A stretch of DNA of 64,000 nucleotides, from NCBI RefSeq assembly GCF_900107215.1, contig NZ_FNPD01000001.1, positions 186,001-250,000 on the forward strand. Direction: 5' to 3'. The notes under the pieces are model-generated. The model ran no database searches. It was not told the DNA's origin and was given only the letters and a program-made list of their open reading frames with translations. Shown piece after piece: positions 34,612-42,521 of this stretch. How positions within the stretch are numbered: the first letter of the stretch is position 1; each line of letters begins with the position of its first letter. Origin of the DNA: Acetomicrobium thermoterrenum DSM 13490 (GTDB taxonomy: Bacteria > Synergistota > Synergistia > Synergistales > Acetomicrobiaceae). Made by a program: the position numbers and the translations under genes.

Positions 34612-35463
34612 TTGATTCTCTCTCAAGCAAGGGAGTATGTGATTGACAGATTAAAACAAGCGGGTATTTCCGGGCCGTCGGTAGAGAGCGATTTGCTATT
34701 ATGTAAGGTGTTGGGCTGCGATAGATCGTGGTTGATAGCCCATAAAGAACGGCCAATATTCGACTACGAATTGCAATATTTAAATGCTCTCTTGGAAAGA
34801 AGATGCAATAAGGAGCCTTTGGCTTATATATTTAACGAAGCTCAATTTTACGGCAGAAATTTTTATGTCGGCGAGGGCGTTTTGGTGCCCAGGCCAGAAA
34901 CGGAATCGTTGGTCGAGATCGTCCTTTCGTTGGTGGATGAAGGGATTGTAGTCGACTGGGGAACAGGAAGCGGATGTATCGTGATTTCGCTGTTGCTTGA
35001 AAACCCAAAGTTTAGAGGGATAGCGTTGGACGTAAACCCAAAGGCACTGTATTGGGCATGGAAAAACGTCGACAAATACGACTTGTTCGACCGATTGATC
35101 TTGTGGCATGAGAGCGGGAAATTGCCGGCTCAATTCGCAAAATCGGGTGTCGATGCCGTAGTGAGCAATCCCCCTTACATACCGACGAATCTCGTTGACA
35201 CTTTAATGTCTGAAGTTAAATGTTTCGAGCCGATTTCGGCCCTCGATGGAGGCAATGACGGGACGTTGTGGTACCGTTTTCTTTTTGAAAAGGCGTCTTT
35301 GTGGTTGAAAGAAGGGGGCTGGCTTATCGTAGAAACCGGCGGTTGGAAGGAGAAGGAGATCCTGTCTTTGGCGCCGGCCCGCTTTAGCCTCTGTGAGATG
35401 AAGAAATTAAGCGGAGGGGTCTGCGTTATAGCCTGGAGGCTTAGCGGTAAAAAATCTTTTTAG
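34612..35463 (+). CDS. prmC: Release factor glutamine methyltransferase
   Basis: PrmC methylates the GGQ glutamine of RF1 and RF2. The active NPPY motif (SNPPYIPTN) and the SAM-binding DWGTGSGCIVISLL are present. The start is TTG 34612, six bases after prfA. It is 283 residues, standard for the family. Confidence 0.94.
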   Translation: MILSQAREYVIDRLKQAGISGPSVESDLLLCKVLGCDRSWLIAHKERPIFDYELQYLNALLERRCNKEPLAYIFNEAQFYGRNFYVGEGVLVPRPETESLVEIVLSLVDEGIVVDWGTGSGCIVISLLLENPKFRGIALDVNPKALYWAWKNVDKYDLFDRLILWHESGKLPAQFAKSGVDAVVSNPPYIPTNLVDTLMSEVKCFEPISALDGGNDGTLWYRFLFEKASLWLKEGGWLIVETGGWKEKEILSLAPARFSLCEMKKLSGGVCVIAWRLSGKKSF

Positions 35464-35494
35464 CGCAGATTGGATAAATTAGGGAGGTGTTGTC

Positions 35495-36670
35495 GTGGAG
35501 AAGCGCGAATTGGTGATCGTTGGCGGGGGGCCCGCCGGACTTACTGCTGCCATATACGGCAGAAGGGCAGGGCTTGACGTGTTAGTCCTTGAAAAGGGAA
35601 TGGCAGGAGGTCAGATCACAATTACTGCCGAGATAGAGAATTGGCCGGGGATACCCATGATAAGCGGAGAAGAGCTGGCCAGGGCTTTCAGGGAGCATGC
35701 GGAGAAATTCTCTCCCGAATTCAGGGAGGCCGAAGTCAAGAAAGTATCCATAGAGGCCGGCAAAAAAGTCGTCGCAACCGACAAGGGGGATATAGAGGCC
35801 GAAGCAGTTATAATAGCCACAGGCGCCAGCTTCAGAAAGCTCGGGTGTCCCGGCGAGGCGGAATTCACCGGAAGAGGTGTCAGCTACTGTGCCGTATGCG
35901 ATGGTGCCTTTTTCGAGGATCAGGTTATCGCAGTGGTCGGAGGAGGCAATACTGCCGTAGAAGAGGCAGACTATCTGACCCGATTTGCCTCTAAGGTGTA
36001 CATAATACATCGTCGTGATTCCTTCCGTGCCGATAGAGCCGTCGTAGAAAAGGCCATGGCCAACCCGAAAATAGAGCCTGTATGGAACTCGGTCGTAGAA
36101 AAAATAAAGGGAACGGATATGGTCGAGGGCATCGTATTGAAAAATGTCAAGACGGGGGAGACGAGCGAACTGCCGGTTGCCGGTATATTCGTCTTCGTTG
36201 GGATGAATCCGAACAGCGATTTTGTGAAAGGCCTGGTAGAGACCAAGGACGGCGGATGGATCGTAACCAATGAAATGCTGGAGACCTCCGTGGAGGGAAT
36301 ATTTGCCGCCGGCGACGTTCGCGATAAGTTCCTCAGGCAGGTAGTAACAGCTGCAGGTGACGGGGCCACAGCAGCAATGGCTGCATATTCCTACATTTCA
36401 GAGCAGCTTCACCTGCAGAAAGTATTGTTTGAGCCTGAAAGGGTTGTCTCTCTGTTTTATTCAAGCATAGATCAGGAGCAGATAAAGCTGGCCAATGAAG
36501 TTGAGAAAAAATACGCCAAAAAAGTTTTGCTCATAGACGGTTATAAAAATAAAAGGATGTGCGAAAAACTTGGCATAGTCGACCTGCCGCAGGTCGTAGT
36601 ATTAAACAAGGGCTCTTTGGTTAAATCTAAAGCGATAAATGACGCTCAAGCGATAGAGGGGTTGCTTTAG
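35495..36670 (+). CDS. trxB: Thioredoxin reductase fused to a cysteine-free thioredoxin-like domain
   Basis: Residues 1 to about 310 are a bacterial thioredoxin reductase: FAD motif GGGPAGLTAAIYGRRAG, redox pair Cys132-Ala-Val-Cys135, NADPH site VVGGGNTAVEEA and the C-terminal FAD motif GIFAAGDVRD. Residues about 320-391 look like a thioredoxin fold (RVVSLFYSS, KVLLIDGYKNKRMCEKLGI, LPQVVVLNKG with a cis-Pro-like position), but the CxxC active site is missing and only one Cys (KRMCEK) remains. The natural partner is presumably a separate thioredoxin. A terminator follows. Confidence 0.92.
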   Translation: MEKRELVIVGGGPAGLTAAIYGRRAGLDVLVLEKGMAGGQITITAEIENWPGIPMISGEELARAFREHAEKFSPEFREAEVKKVSIEAGKKVVATDKGDIEAEAVIIATGASFRKLGCPGEAEFTGRGVSYCAVCDGAFFEDQVIAVVGGGNTAVEEADYLTRFASKVYIIHRRDSFRADRAVVEKAMANPKIEPVWNSVVEKIKGTDMVEGIVLKNVKTGETSELPVAGIFVFVGMNPNSDFVKGLVETKDGGWIVTNEMLETSVEGIFAAGDVRDKFLRQVVTAAGDGATAAMAAYSYISEQLHLQKVLFEPERVVSLFYSSIDQEQIKLANEVEKKYAKKVLLIDGYKNKRMCEKLGIVDLPQVVVLNKGSLVKSKAINDAQAIEGLL

Positions 36671-36690
36671 CTTCTCTACCCTAATGTGCC

Positions 36691-36730
36691 GGGCCTATCT
36701 TTGCAGGTGGGCCCTTTATTTTTAATTTTA
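36691..36730 (+). terminator. Rho-independent terminator after trxB
   Basis: GGGCCTATCT (36691-36700) pairs with AGGTGGGCCC (36705-36714), two G-U pairs, loop TTGC, followed by TTTATTTTTAATTTTA. A good terminator. Confidence 0.85.
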
Positions 36731-36750
36731 TTGAAGAAGGGGGAGAGGTT

Positions 36751-37701
36751 TTGGACAAAACAATCGTCACCGTTACCATGAATCCTGCTGTAGATATTCA
36801 ATACGTCGTTCCCGATTTCAGACCCGGAAGATGGTTCAGGGCTTCCGAGGTGGACAGGTCAGCCGGAGGAAAGGGTATAAATGTATCAATAATATTGCAG
36901 CAGTTGGGATACGAAAGCGCAGCAATGGGGTTTCTGGCCGGCTTTTCTGGAGAATATATAAGGGATACATTGAGGCGCTTGAAACTGACCACAAACTTCG
37001 TAAACGTAATAGGCGAATCCAGAACGGACGTGTATATCGTCGATGAAGTTGGACATATCGAGACAGGTGTGGCAGAGGCAGGACCTTATATCTCTGACGA
37101 GGCATTGCATAGATTCATGAAAAATTTCGACCGCATACTCAGTCGTGCCCGTTTGGTTTATTTGGGAGGATCCCTCCCTCCCGGAGTTCCTCAGGATGCT
37201 TACAAGGACCTGATCCTGCGTTGCAAGGAAGCGAAGGTACCTGTATTTGTGGATGCTTTCGGTCCGGCCTTGACTGCTGCTTTAGAGGGTGTGCCTAGGG
37301 TCGTTAAATTCGATCACCGATTTTTGTTTTCCACCCTCGGCTACCCTATGGGCGACCTTGACGATGTGCTTGAATTGGTATCCAAAATACACGACAGTGG
37401 CGTGGAGTGGTCAGTTACAACCTATCGAGCCGTAGGCAATATTTTTTATACGCCCGAGGGAATCTATTTGGTAGACATAGAGAGGGAAGAGAAGGAACAG
37501 ATGGTGTCCCTTCTTGCGATAGGCGATGCCCTTATGGCGGGATTAATGGTGGCCCTTTTGGAAAACATGGATGTAGAAAAAGCAATTCGTTTTGCCCAGG
37601 CATGCAGTCTAGAGGATACCCTTCACGTCAAAAAGGGAATTCGAGGCAGAGATATGGTGGAGTCGCTGATGCCAAAGATATTGGTCGAAAAGCTCGATTA
37701 A
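36751..37701 (+). CDS. PfkB-family sugar kinase-like protein, altered active-site motifs
   Basis: The 316-residue protein follows the 1-phosphofructokinase/tagatose-6-phosphate kinase group (MNPAVDIQYVV, AGGKGINVSIIL, YLGGSLPPGVP). Two signatures differ: the usual KPN-E segment reads VKFDHRFLF, and the GAGD motif reads AIGDALMAG, which keeps the catalytic Asp but loses the first Gly. It may be a phosphofructokinase with changed substrate or a non-canonical member. It starts at TTG 36751 after AGGGGGAGAGG and leads a small group with a CBS protein and a phosphatase. Confidence 0.8.
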   Translation: MDKTIVTVTMNPAVDIQYVVPDFRPGRWFRASEVDRSAGGKGINVSIILQQLGYESAAMGFLAGFSGEYIRDTLRRLKLTTNFVNVIGESRTDVYIVDEVGHIETGVAEAGPYISDEALHRFMKNFDRILSRARLVYLGGSLPPGVPQDAYKDLILRCKEAKVPVFVDAFGPALTAALEGVPRVVKFDHRFLFSTLGYPMGDLDDVLELVSKIHDSGVEWSVTTYRAVGNIFYTPEGIYLVDIEREEKEQMVSLLAIGDALMAGLMVALLENMDVEKAIRFAQACSLEDTLHVKKGIRGRDMVESLMPKILVEKLD

Positions 37702-37714
37702 AGAGGTGTTTCTC

Positions 37715-38152
37715 ATGTTGGTTGGCGATCTTATGGATAGGGATTTGACGTCGCTTGGAGAGGACGCTACATTAATGGAAGCGATAGAGGTCTTGTCAAG
37801 GCACAGAATTCCAGGACTTCCTATTGTAGATGCCGAGGGACGCGTGGTCGGTTTTTTAAGCGAAAAGGATATAGTTAGGGCTGCTTTGCCAGGTTATATC
37901 GACTTGCTGGAAGATCCCTCTTACGTTCCTGACATGGGACAATTCAAGGTAAGAATGAAAAGAGCCAGCATGGATTCGGTTGGAAGGCATATGACTAAGG
38001 AAGTCGTGTGCCTTAGTACGAATGACAGCGATTTTCATGCAGCCTTGATCATGATAAAGAAAAACTTAAAACGTGCTCCCGTCGTTAAAGAAGGCATTTT
38101 GGTCGGGGTCGTGAACAGAGCAGATATTATTGAGCACTTAATGAGCGAGTGA
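37715..38152 (+). CDS. Twin-CBS-domain protein
   Basis: A 145-residue protein made of two CBS domains (about 5-55 and 85-143), with the motif GLPIVDAEGRVVGFLSEKDIVR in the first and APVVKEGILVGVVNRADII in the second. CBS pairs bind adenine nucleotides and regulate partner proteins; no catalytic domain is attached here. I choose ATG 37715, 7 bases after GAGGTG. It sits 13 bases after the PfkB-like gene and 3 bases before the phosphatase. Confidence 0.9.
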   Translation: MLVGDLMDRDLTSLGEDATLMEAIEVLSRHRIPGLPIVDAEGRVVGFLSEKDIVRAALPGYIDLLEDPSYVPDMGQFKVRMKRASMDSVGRHMTKEVVCLSTNDSDFHAALIMIKKNLKRAPVVKEGILVGVVNRADIIEHLMSE

Positions 38153-38155
38153 GCC

Positions 38156-38716
38156 ATGCCTAAAATATTATTCGTATGTTCCGGCAACACCTGCAGAAGT
38201 CCCATGGCGGAGGCCTTGATGAAAAAGGCCTTAGATATGAGAGGTATAGAGGGGTGGCAGGTGTCGTCGGCAGGCCTTATGGCCATGCCGGGCAATTCTG
38301 CGAGCGAGAACGCAAAGAGAGCTCTTATGGAAGATTTCGGTATCGACATCGGGAGCCACCGCTCAAAGCCCGTAGACCTTTCCCTCATGGCCGATCATGA
38401 TTATGTAATTGCCTTGACTTTGAGGCATCTTCAATGGCTTGCGTCTAAGTACGGCCAATATAAAAATAAAATTTATTTCATAGGGTCTTTTGTCTCAAGG
38501 GATGTCGATAATGCAGTAAAAGAATACCTGTCGGCGACTGACCCATATTCTACATATTACATGAGATTATACGAGGACAAAATCAGATCCTATGAAGTTG
38601 AGGACCCTTACGGTCGCGAAATAGGTGAATACAAAAGGGTTGCTCGGCAGCTGTGGGATTATTGTTGCAAAATTGCGGATCTCATAGAAAAACACCTCTT
38701 ACCCCCAAGACCTTAG
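38156..38716 (+). CDS. Low-molecular-weight protein tyrosine phosphatase family protein
   Basis: The P-loop C-x5-R is intact (Cys8 to Arg14 in FVCSGNTCRSP), and the general-acid Asp is in DPYGREI. The fold is that of LMW-PTP, YwlE arginine phosphatase and arsenate reductase. At 186 residues it is a little longer than usual. YwlE-type phospho-arginine activity is possible, but no McsB gene is in the window. It follows the CBS gene with a 3-base gap. Confidence 0.9.
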   Translation: MPKILFVCSGNTCRSPMAEALMKKALDMRGIEGWQVSSAGLMAMPGNSASENAKRALMEDFGIDIGSHRSKPVDLSLMADHDYVIALTLRHLQWLASKYGQYKNKIYFIGSFVSRDVDNAVKEYLSATDPYSTYYMRLYEDKIRSYEVEDPYGREIGEYKRVARQLWDYCCKIADLIEKHLLPPRP

Positions 38717-38726
38717 AAGGCAGTAT

Positions 38727-38754
38727 TAATTTTAATAGGCAAAATGGCCGATTA
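38727..38754 (+). promoter_or_regulatory. Sigma28 (FliA/SigD)-like promoter before fliS
   Basis: TAATTTTA (38727-38734) and GCCGATTA (38747-38754) resemble the sigma28 consensus (TAAA, about 15 bases, GCCGATAA). The spacer is 12 bases by the 8+8 definition or 16 counted from the TAAA-like core. It lies 24 bases upstream of fliS, a gene normally under sigma28 control. Confidence 0.62.
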
Positions 38755-38777
38755 CAATCTATAGGGGGTGCTGGAGA

Positions 38778-39230
38778 ATGTTGCCGAGCGGGAACGAAGC
38801 GCAAATAACTTATAGGGTAAACCAGATTCAAACTGCCAGCAGAGAACAACTGCTTCTAATTACTTATGATATAGGCATAGGTGCGATTAAAGTTGCTAAA
38901 GAGGCGCTCAGAGATGGAAATAACGAAGTTGCAAACAGGGAGTTGCAGAGGGCACAGGCGGTCATAAGGGAACTTATGAGCGCACTCGATGTGAGTGCGG
39001 GAGAATGGGCGACGGCATTGATGAGTCTCTATGAATTTATGTATGAACAACTGGTTAAAGCTAACGTGGAAAAGGACCCCAACATCATGGACAGCGTAAG
39101 GTCTATGCTCGAGGAATTGCGTGCCCTTTGGCAGGAGGCTATGGAAAAAAGCCGCGTAGAAAGCCTCGCCCAAGGCGAAGCGCGTCGTGGCGAAGTCAGA
39201 CCGCAAGGGGGTCTTGATTTTGCAGGTTAA
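38778..39230 (+). CDS. fliS: Flagellin export chaperone FliS
   Basis: FliS binds flagellin before export and prevents early filament assembly. The protein has 150 residues, with the family segments YRVNQIQTASREQLLLITYDIGI and a four-helix layout, plus a Gly-rich tail. The start is ATG 38778 after AGGGGGTG. Its stop overlaps the next (FlgN-like) gene. Flagellin itself and fliD are not in the window. Confidence 0.93.
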   Translation: MLPSGNEAQITYRVNQIQTASREQLLLITYDIGIGAIKVAKEALRDGNNEVANRELQRAQAVIRELMSALDVSAGEWATALMSLYEFMYEQLVKANVEKDPNIMDSVRSMLEELRALWQEAMEKSRVESLAQGEARRGEVRPQGGLDFAG

Positions 39231-39663
39231 CGTTGACGATATACTGAATTTGGCAAAAAAAGAGAAGGGGCTTTACGAAAATTTGCTGGCCCTGGTGGAA
39301 GAGGAGATGAAATACGCTCGCGAAGGAAACGCCTCAGCCCTTATGGATGTCCTGAGAAGAAAACAAGAAATTATATCCCGCCAGGAGATATTGTTGGAGA
39401 GGTGGGAAGAGCTGGCATCTGCAATGGGCGTTAAGTCTTCAAGAGAAACGGTAGAGTTTTGGGATATCTTGTCGTCGAAGTTGGGCGAAAAAGGTTACCA
39501 GGAGGTTATAGGAGCCGTTATAGAGATCAGGGAAAAAGCTGCCGAGACATTGCGGAAGGAGACGGAAGTTCAGAAGGAACTTGAAGCCCATTTGGAGAAA
39601 TTGAGGTCAAATTTGTTAAAATTAAACGACGGGATGCGAGCCTTTAAGGCTTATACCAAATAA
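39220..39663 (+). CDS. FlgN-like flagellar export chaperone (probable)
   Basis: A helical, coiled-coil-rich protein of about 147 residues (KEKGLYENLLALVEEEMKYAREG, KQEIISRQEILLERWEELASAMG). The length, charge pattern and position behind fliS fit the FlgN family of chaperones for hook-associated proteins. I choose TTG 39220, about 9 bases after AAGGGGG; the frame is open to 39187 inside fliS. It may also be a FliT-like chaperone. Assignment rests on pattern and context only. Confidence 0.68.
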   Translation: MQVNVDDILNLAKKEKGLYENLLALVEEEMKYAREGNASALMDVLRRKQEIISRQEILLERWEELASAMGVKSSRETVEFWDILSSKLGEKGYQEVIGAVIEIREKAAETLRKETEVQKELEAHLEKLRSNLLKLNDGMRAFKAYTK

Positions 39664-39697
39664 ACCTAATTGTTTTTAGTCGGGAAGTGATCAGAGT

Positions 39698-40783
39698 CTG
39701 AAAAAACTTATCTCAGTTTTATGTCTTATATTGGTAATGATCGTTCCTGCTGATGTATGGGCTCAGGAAAGCGCTTCAAACGATAACTCCAAAGAAATTT
39801 CCTTAGGTCGTAAAGTAGCAGAGGAAGTCGAAAAAAACTGGGAAAGGGTAACCGATCCTTCTATTACTGCAAGGCTAAACATGATATTTGCTAACTTTAA
39901 GCCCCATTTAGAACGTGACTTGCCCTATGAGATCAGGGCGATAAAAGATGACGTTCCCAATGCTTTTTCGCTTCCGGGCGGAATAATTTATTTCACCACG
40001 GGTATGATCGAATTGGCCGAAAGCGATGCCGAAATAGCGGGAGTCATGGCCCATGAGCTTGCCCATACCGAGAAAAGACATGTGATGATTCAAGTTGCCA
40101 GAAATCAGAAGCTCTCTCTATTGAGCCTCGGGATCATAGTTGCTACAGGAGGGCAGGCAGCAGCACTTCTGCTGACTAACGTTGCTCAAGTGGCGATAAT
40201 GAATTCCTACAGCAGAGATCTGGAGGAAGAGGCCGATATGCTTGGATTAGAGCTTTTGATCAAGGCAGGTTATCACCCGTCGGCGATGATCACATTGCTT
40301 GAGCGTCTTGCCGAGGAAGAACTCAAAAGGCCTTATTTCGACCCCGGAATATATCAGAGCCATCCGAAGCTGAAGGACAGGATATCCTATTTAAAGCAAG
40401 CGATCAAATCAAAGGGATTCACCCTAAATCGCAAGGTAGTTTTGGGTTTGTTGAACGTAATGATAGAAGAAGGCCCGGAGTTATATATGTTGAGAATAGA
40501 CGATGTCGAAATTTTGGAGTTGGAAAAGAGTCCAAAGTCATTGAGCCTGCTGGAGGAAATAAAAGACAGGCTCGACAGATCATTAAAGCTTGAACTGGAA
40601 CCCTATGAGGTCAAAGTCGTGGATATAGATGGGGTTCCGTCTCTTTGCGTCGGACCGGAGAAAATTTTAGGCCAGCCGGATCTTCCCGCAAAAGGCCCAT
40701 CCCTCGAAAAGATGCGGGACAGCATACTTGTGGCTCTGGAAAGGGCTAGGCAGAAACATACCTTTACCAATTTCGTCCGCTGA
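39698..40783 (+). CDS. Exported M48-family metalloprotease, likely CUG start
   Basis: Metalloprotease motif HELAHTEKRH (His119, Glu120, His123 counting from the CTG) with a third ligand Glu in DLEEEADMLG. This is the periplasmic M48 type (BepA/LoiP-like) that degrades misfolded envelope proteins. The frame between the stop at 39677-39679 and the gene contains no ATG/GTG, and the only TTG (39731) would cut the signal peptide in half. CTG 39698, 7-8 bases after GGGAAGTGA, restores a complete signal sequence (KKLISVLCLILVMIVPADVWAQ). So the start is probably CUG. Confidence 0.88.
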   Translation: MKKLISVLCLILVMIVPADVWAQESASNDNSKEISLGRKVAEEVEKNWERVTDPSITARLNMIFANFKPHLERDLPYEIRAIKDDVPNAFSLPGGIIYFTTGMIELAESDAEIAGVMAHELAHTEKRHVMIQVARNQKLSLLSLGIIVATGGQAAALLLTNVAQVAIMNSYSRDLEEEADMLGLELLIKAGYHPSAMITLLERLAEEELKRPYFDPGIYQSHPKLKDRISYLKQAIKSKGFTLNRKVVLGLLNVMIEEGPELYMLRIDDVEILELEKSPKSLSLLEEIKDRLDRSLKLELEPYEVKVVDIDGVPSLCVGPEKILGQPDLPAKGPSLEKMRDSILVALERARQKHTFTNFVR

Positions 40784-40847
40784 GACACGCCCTCGACCTT
40801 TTGTTGTAAAATGAAGTAAGATTTGAGGATGACAAGGAGGCCTCTCA

Positions 40848-42521
40848 ATGTACATTTCCCTTTACAGAAAATATCGGCCCGGTCGTTTTAGCGATGTGGT
40901 CGGCCAGGAAGGTATTGTCAAAATCCTGAGGAACTCCTTAAGGTCGAAAAAAATTGGGCATGCCTTTTTGTTCTCCGGGCCCAGGGGTTGCGGCAAGACG
41001 ACTGTGGCCAGGATTGTTGCCAAAGCGCTCAATTGTCCCGATGCTAGGGAAGGGGAACCTTGCGACTGTTGCGAGGTTTGCAAAACAATATCAAGGGGAG
41101 AATCCCTGGACGTAATAGAAATAGACGGAGCTTCCAACAGAGGAATCGAGGAAATACGAAATCTGAAGTCGCAGATAGGTCTTGCATCCTTCTCGTTGTC
41201 TTATAAAGTATACATAATAGATGAAGTTCACATGTTGACCGATGCTGCTTTCAACGCTCTTTTAAAAACCCTTGAGGAGCCGCCGCAGAGAGTGGTTTTC
41301 ATCTTGGCCACGACGGCGCCGGAAAAGGTCCCGCTTACCATAAGGTCTCGCTGTCTTCGTTTTTATTTCAACCGACTTTCCTCTGTCGATATCGTAAACA
41401 GACTGCGTCGCGTAGCACAGGAGGAGAGCTTTGATTACGAGGAAGAGGCCCTCTGGGAGCTGGCAAGACAGGCCGACGGGTCGTTGCGCGATGCTTTGAC
41501 TTTGCTTGAACAGGCACTCTCGCTGGAAGAAAAAGCCCTGACTTTAAATTCCGTCGTTCTACTTTTTGGGGGCAGCAGAAGCACTTTGGAGGATATGGTA
41601 AAGCTGATGACCCTTGATCCATCAAAAGGATATGCAAAAATGAAGGAGATTTTGAAAAGGGGTTTAACGGCCGAAAGGCTTTTTGAAATAGCCTTCTCTA
41701 TCTTCAGGGACATGTGGGCCTATAAGGCCTTAGGGGATGAAGTCGTTGAAGAGTTGGAACTGTCCGAAAAGGAAAAGCGGTTTTTGGAGGAGGAGACTTC
41801 TTCCTGGGACACTTCAAATCTCTTTTCGGCAATGGAGTTGTGCGCTGATTTAAGCTTAAAGGCAAAGTTGGGCGTAAAAGATGACATCCTTGCGAGCATG
41901 TTCTTTGCGCGAACTAAAAAAATGGAGCAAGCCGTCATTTCCCTTCGCAACGATGTTCAAGAGCATGTGAAAGAACCGGAGATTGCGACAACTGAAAGCA
42001 GCAGGGATGAGGTCGATGTTCAAACAGTAAACGTTCAATGGCAAAAAATTATGAATCAATTAATTGAGGAAGCTCTTCCCATTTATTGCGCATTGATTTC
42101 TTCCAAGGTCGAGCGGGGCGAGGGAGAGGTTGTTATAGAAGTATCAGAGGAGCGAGCCTTCGATTATAATATTCTGAAGTTACACCGAAATAGAGTATAT
42201 CTTTATGATTTAATATCAAGGCATATGGGCGAAATTTCGGAAATAGTCGTAAAGAGCGGAAAGGAAGAAATAAGATACTCCAAAAGGGTGCCCGATGCGG
42301 AGGATATCGCCGAAAAAGGTCAAATAGAACTTCTTCAACCCGAAGAAGACGAGGAAAAAGTCGAAGCCAAAAAGGACGAACCTCTTTCGGCCCGTGCATA
42401 TAATGTTAAAGAAGATGATGCGGTTCTTAAACATATAGCTATGTTTCTTAACGGCGATGTGTTGATGTATAAGAGGATTGAAGAAGATCTAGACGAAGAT
42501 GGAGGCGTTGATATTGAATAA
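40848..42521 (+). CDS. dnaX: DNA polymerase III gamma/tau subunit
   Basis: DnaX is the motor and scaffold of the clamp loader. Walker A is GPRGCGKTT; the zinc module is CPDAREGEPCDCCEVC; Walker B is YIIDEVHMLT and sensor SRC is present. It has 557 residues; the C-terminal part is acidic and lysine-rich with no strong domain. The start ATG 40848 follows AAGGAGG. It overlaps dnaE by 8 bases. Confidence 0.95.
   Translation: MYISLYRKYRPGRFSDVVGQEGIVKILRNSLRSKKIGHAFLFSGPRGCGKTTVARIVAKALNCPDAREGEPCDCCEVCKTISRGESLDVIEIDGASNRGIEEIRNLKSQIGLASFSLSYKVYIIDEVHMLTDAAFNALLKTLEEPPQRVVFILATTAPEKVPLTIRSRCLRFYFNRLSSVDIVNRLRRVAQEESFDYEEEALWELARQADGSLRDALTLLEQALSLEEKALTLNSVVLLFGGSRSTLEDMVKLMTLDPSKGYAKMKEILKRGLTAERLFEIAFSIFRDMWAYKALGDEVVEELELSEKEKRFLEEETSSWDTSNLFSAMELCADLSLKAKLGVKDDILASMFFARTKKMEQAVISLRNDVQEHVKEPEIATTESSRDEVDVQTVNVQWQKIMNQLIEEALPIYCALISSKVERGEGEVVIEVSEERAFDYNILKLHRNRVYLYDLISRHMGEISEIVVKSGKEEIRYSKRVPDAEDIAEKGQIELLQPEEDEEKVEAKKDEPLSARAYNVKEDDAVLKHIAMFLNGDVLMYKRIEEDLDEDGGVDIE

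Noticed and set aside
41910-41940. A run of seven A residues in dnaX as a frameshift site making a gamma form
   Set aside because: The codon phase does not fit the usual A-AAA-AAG slip heptamer, and no stimulating hairpin is obvious.
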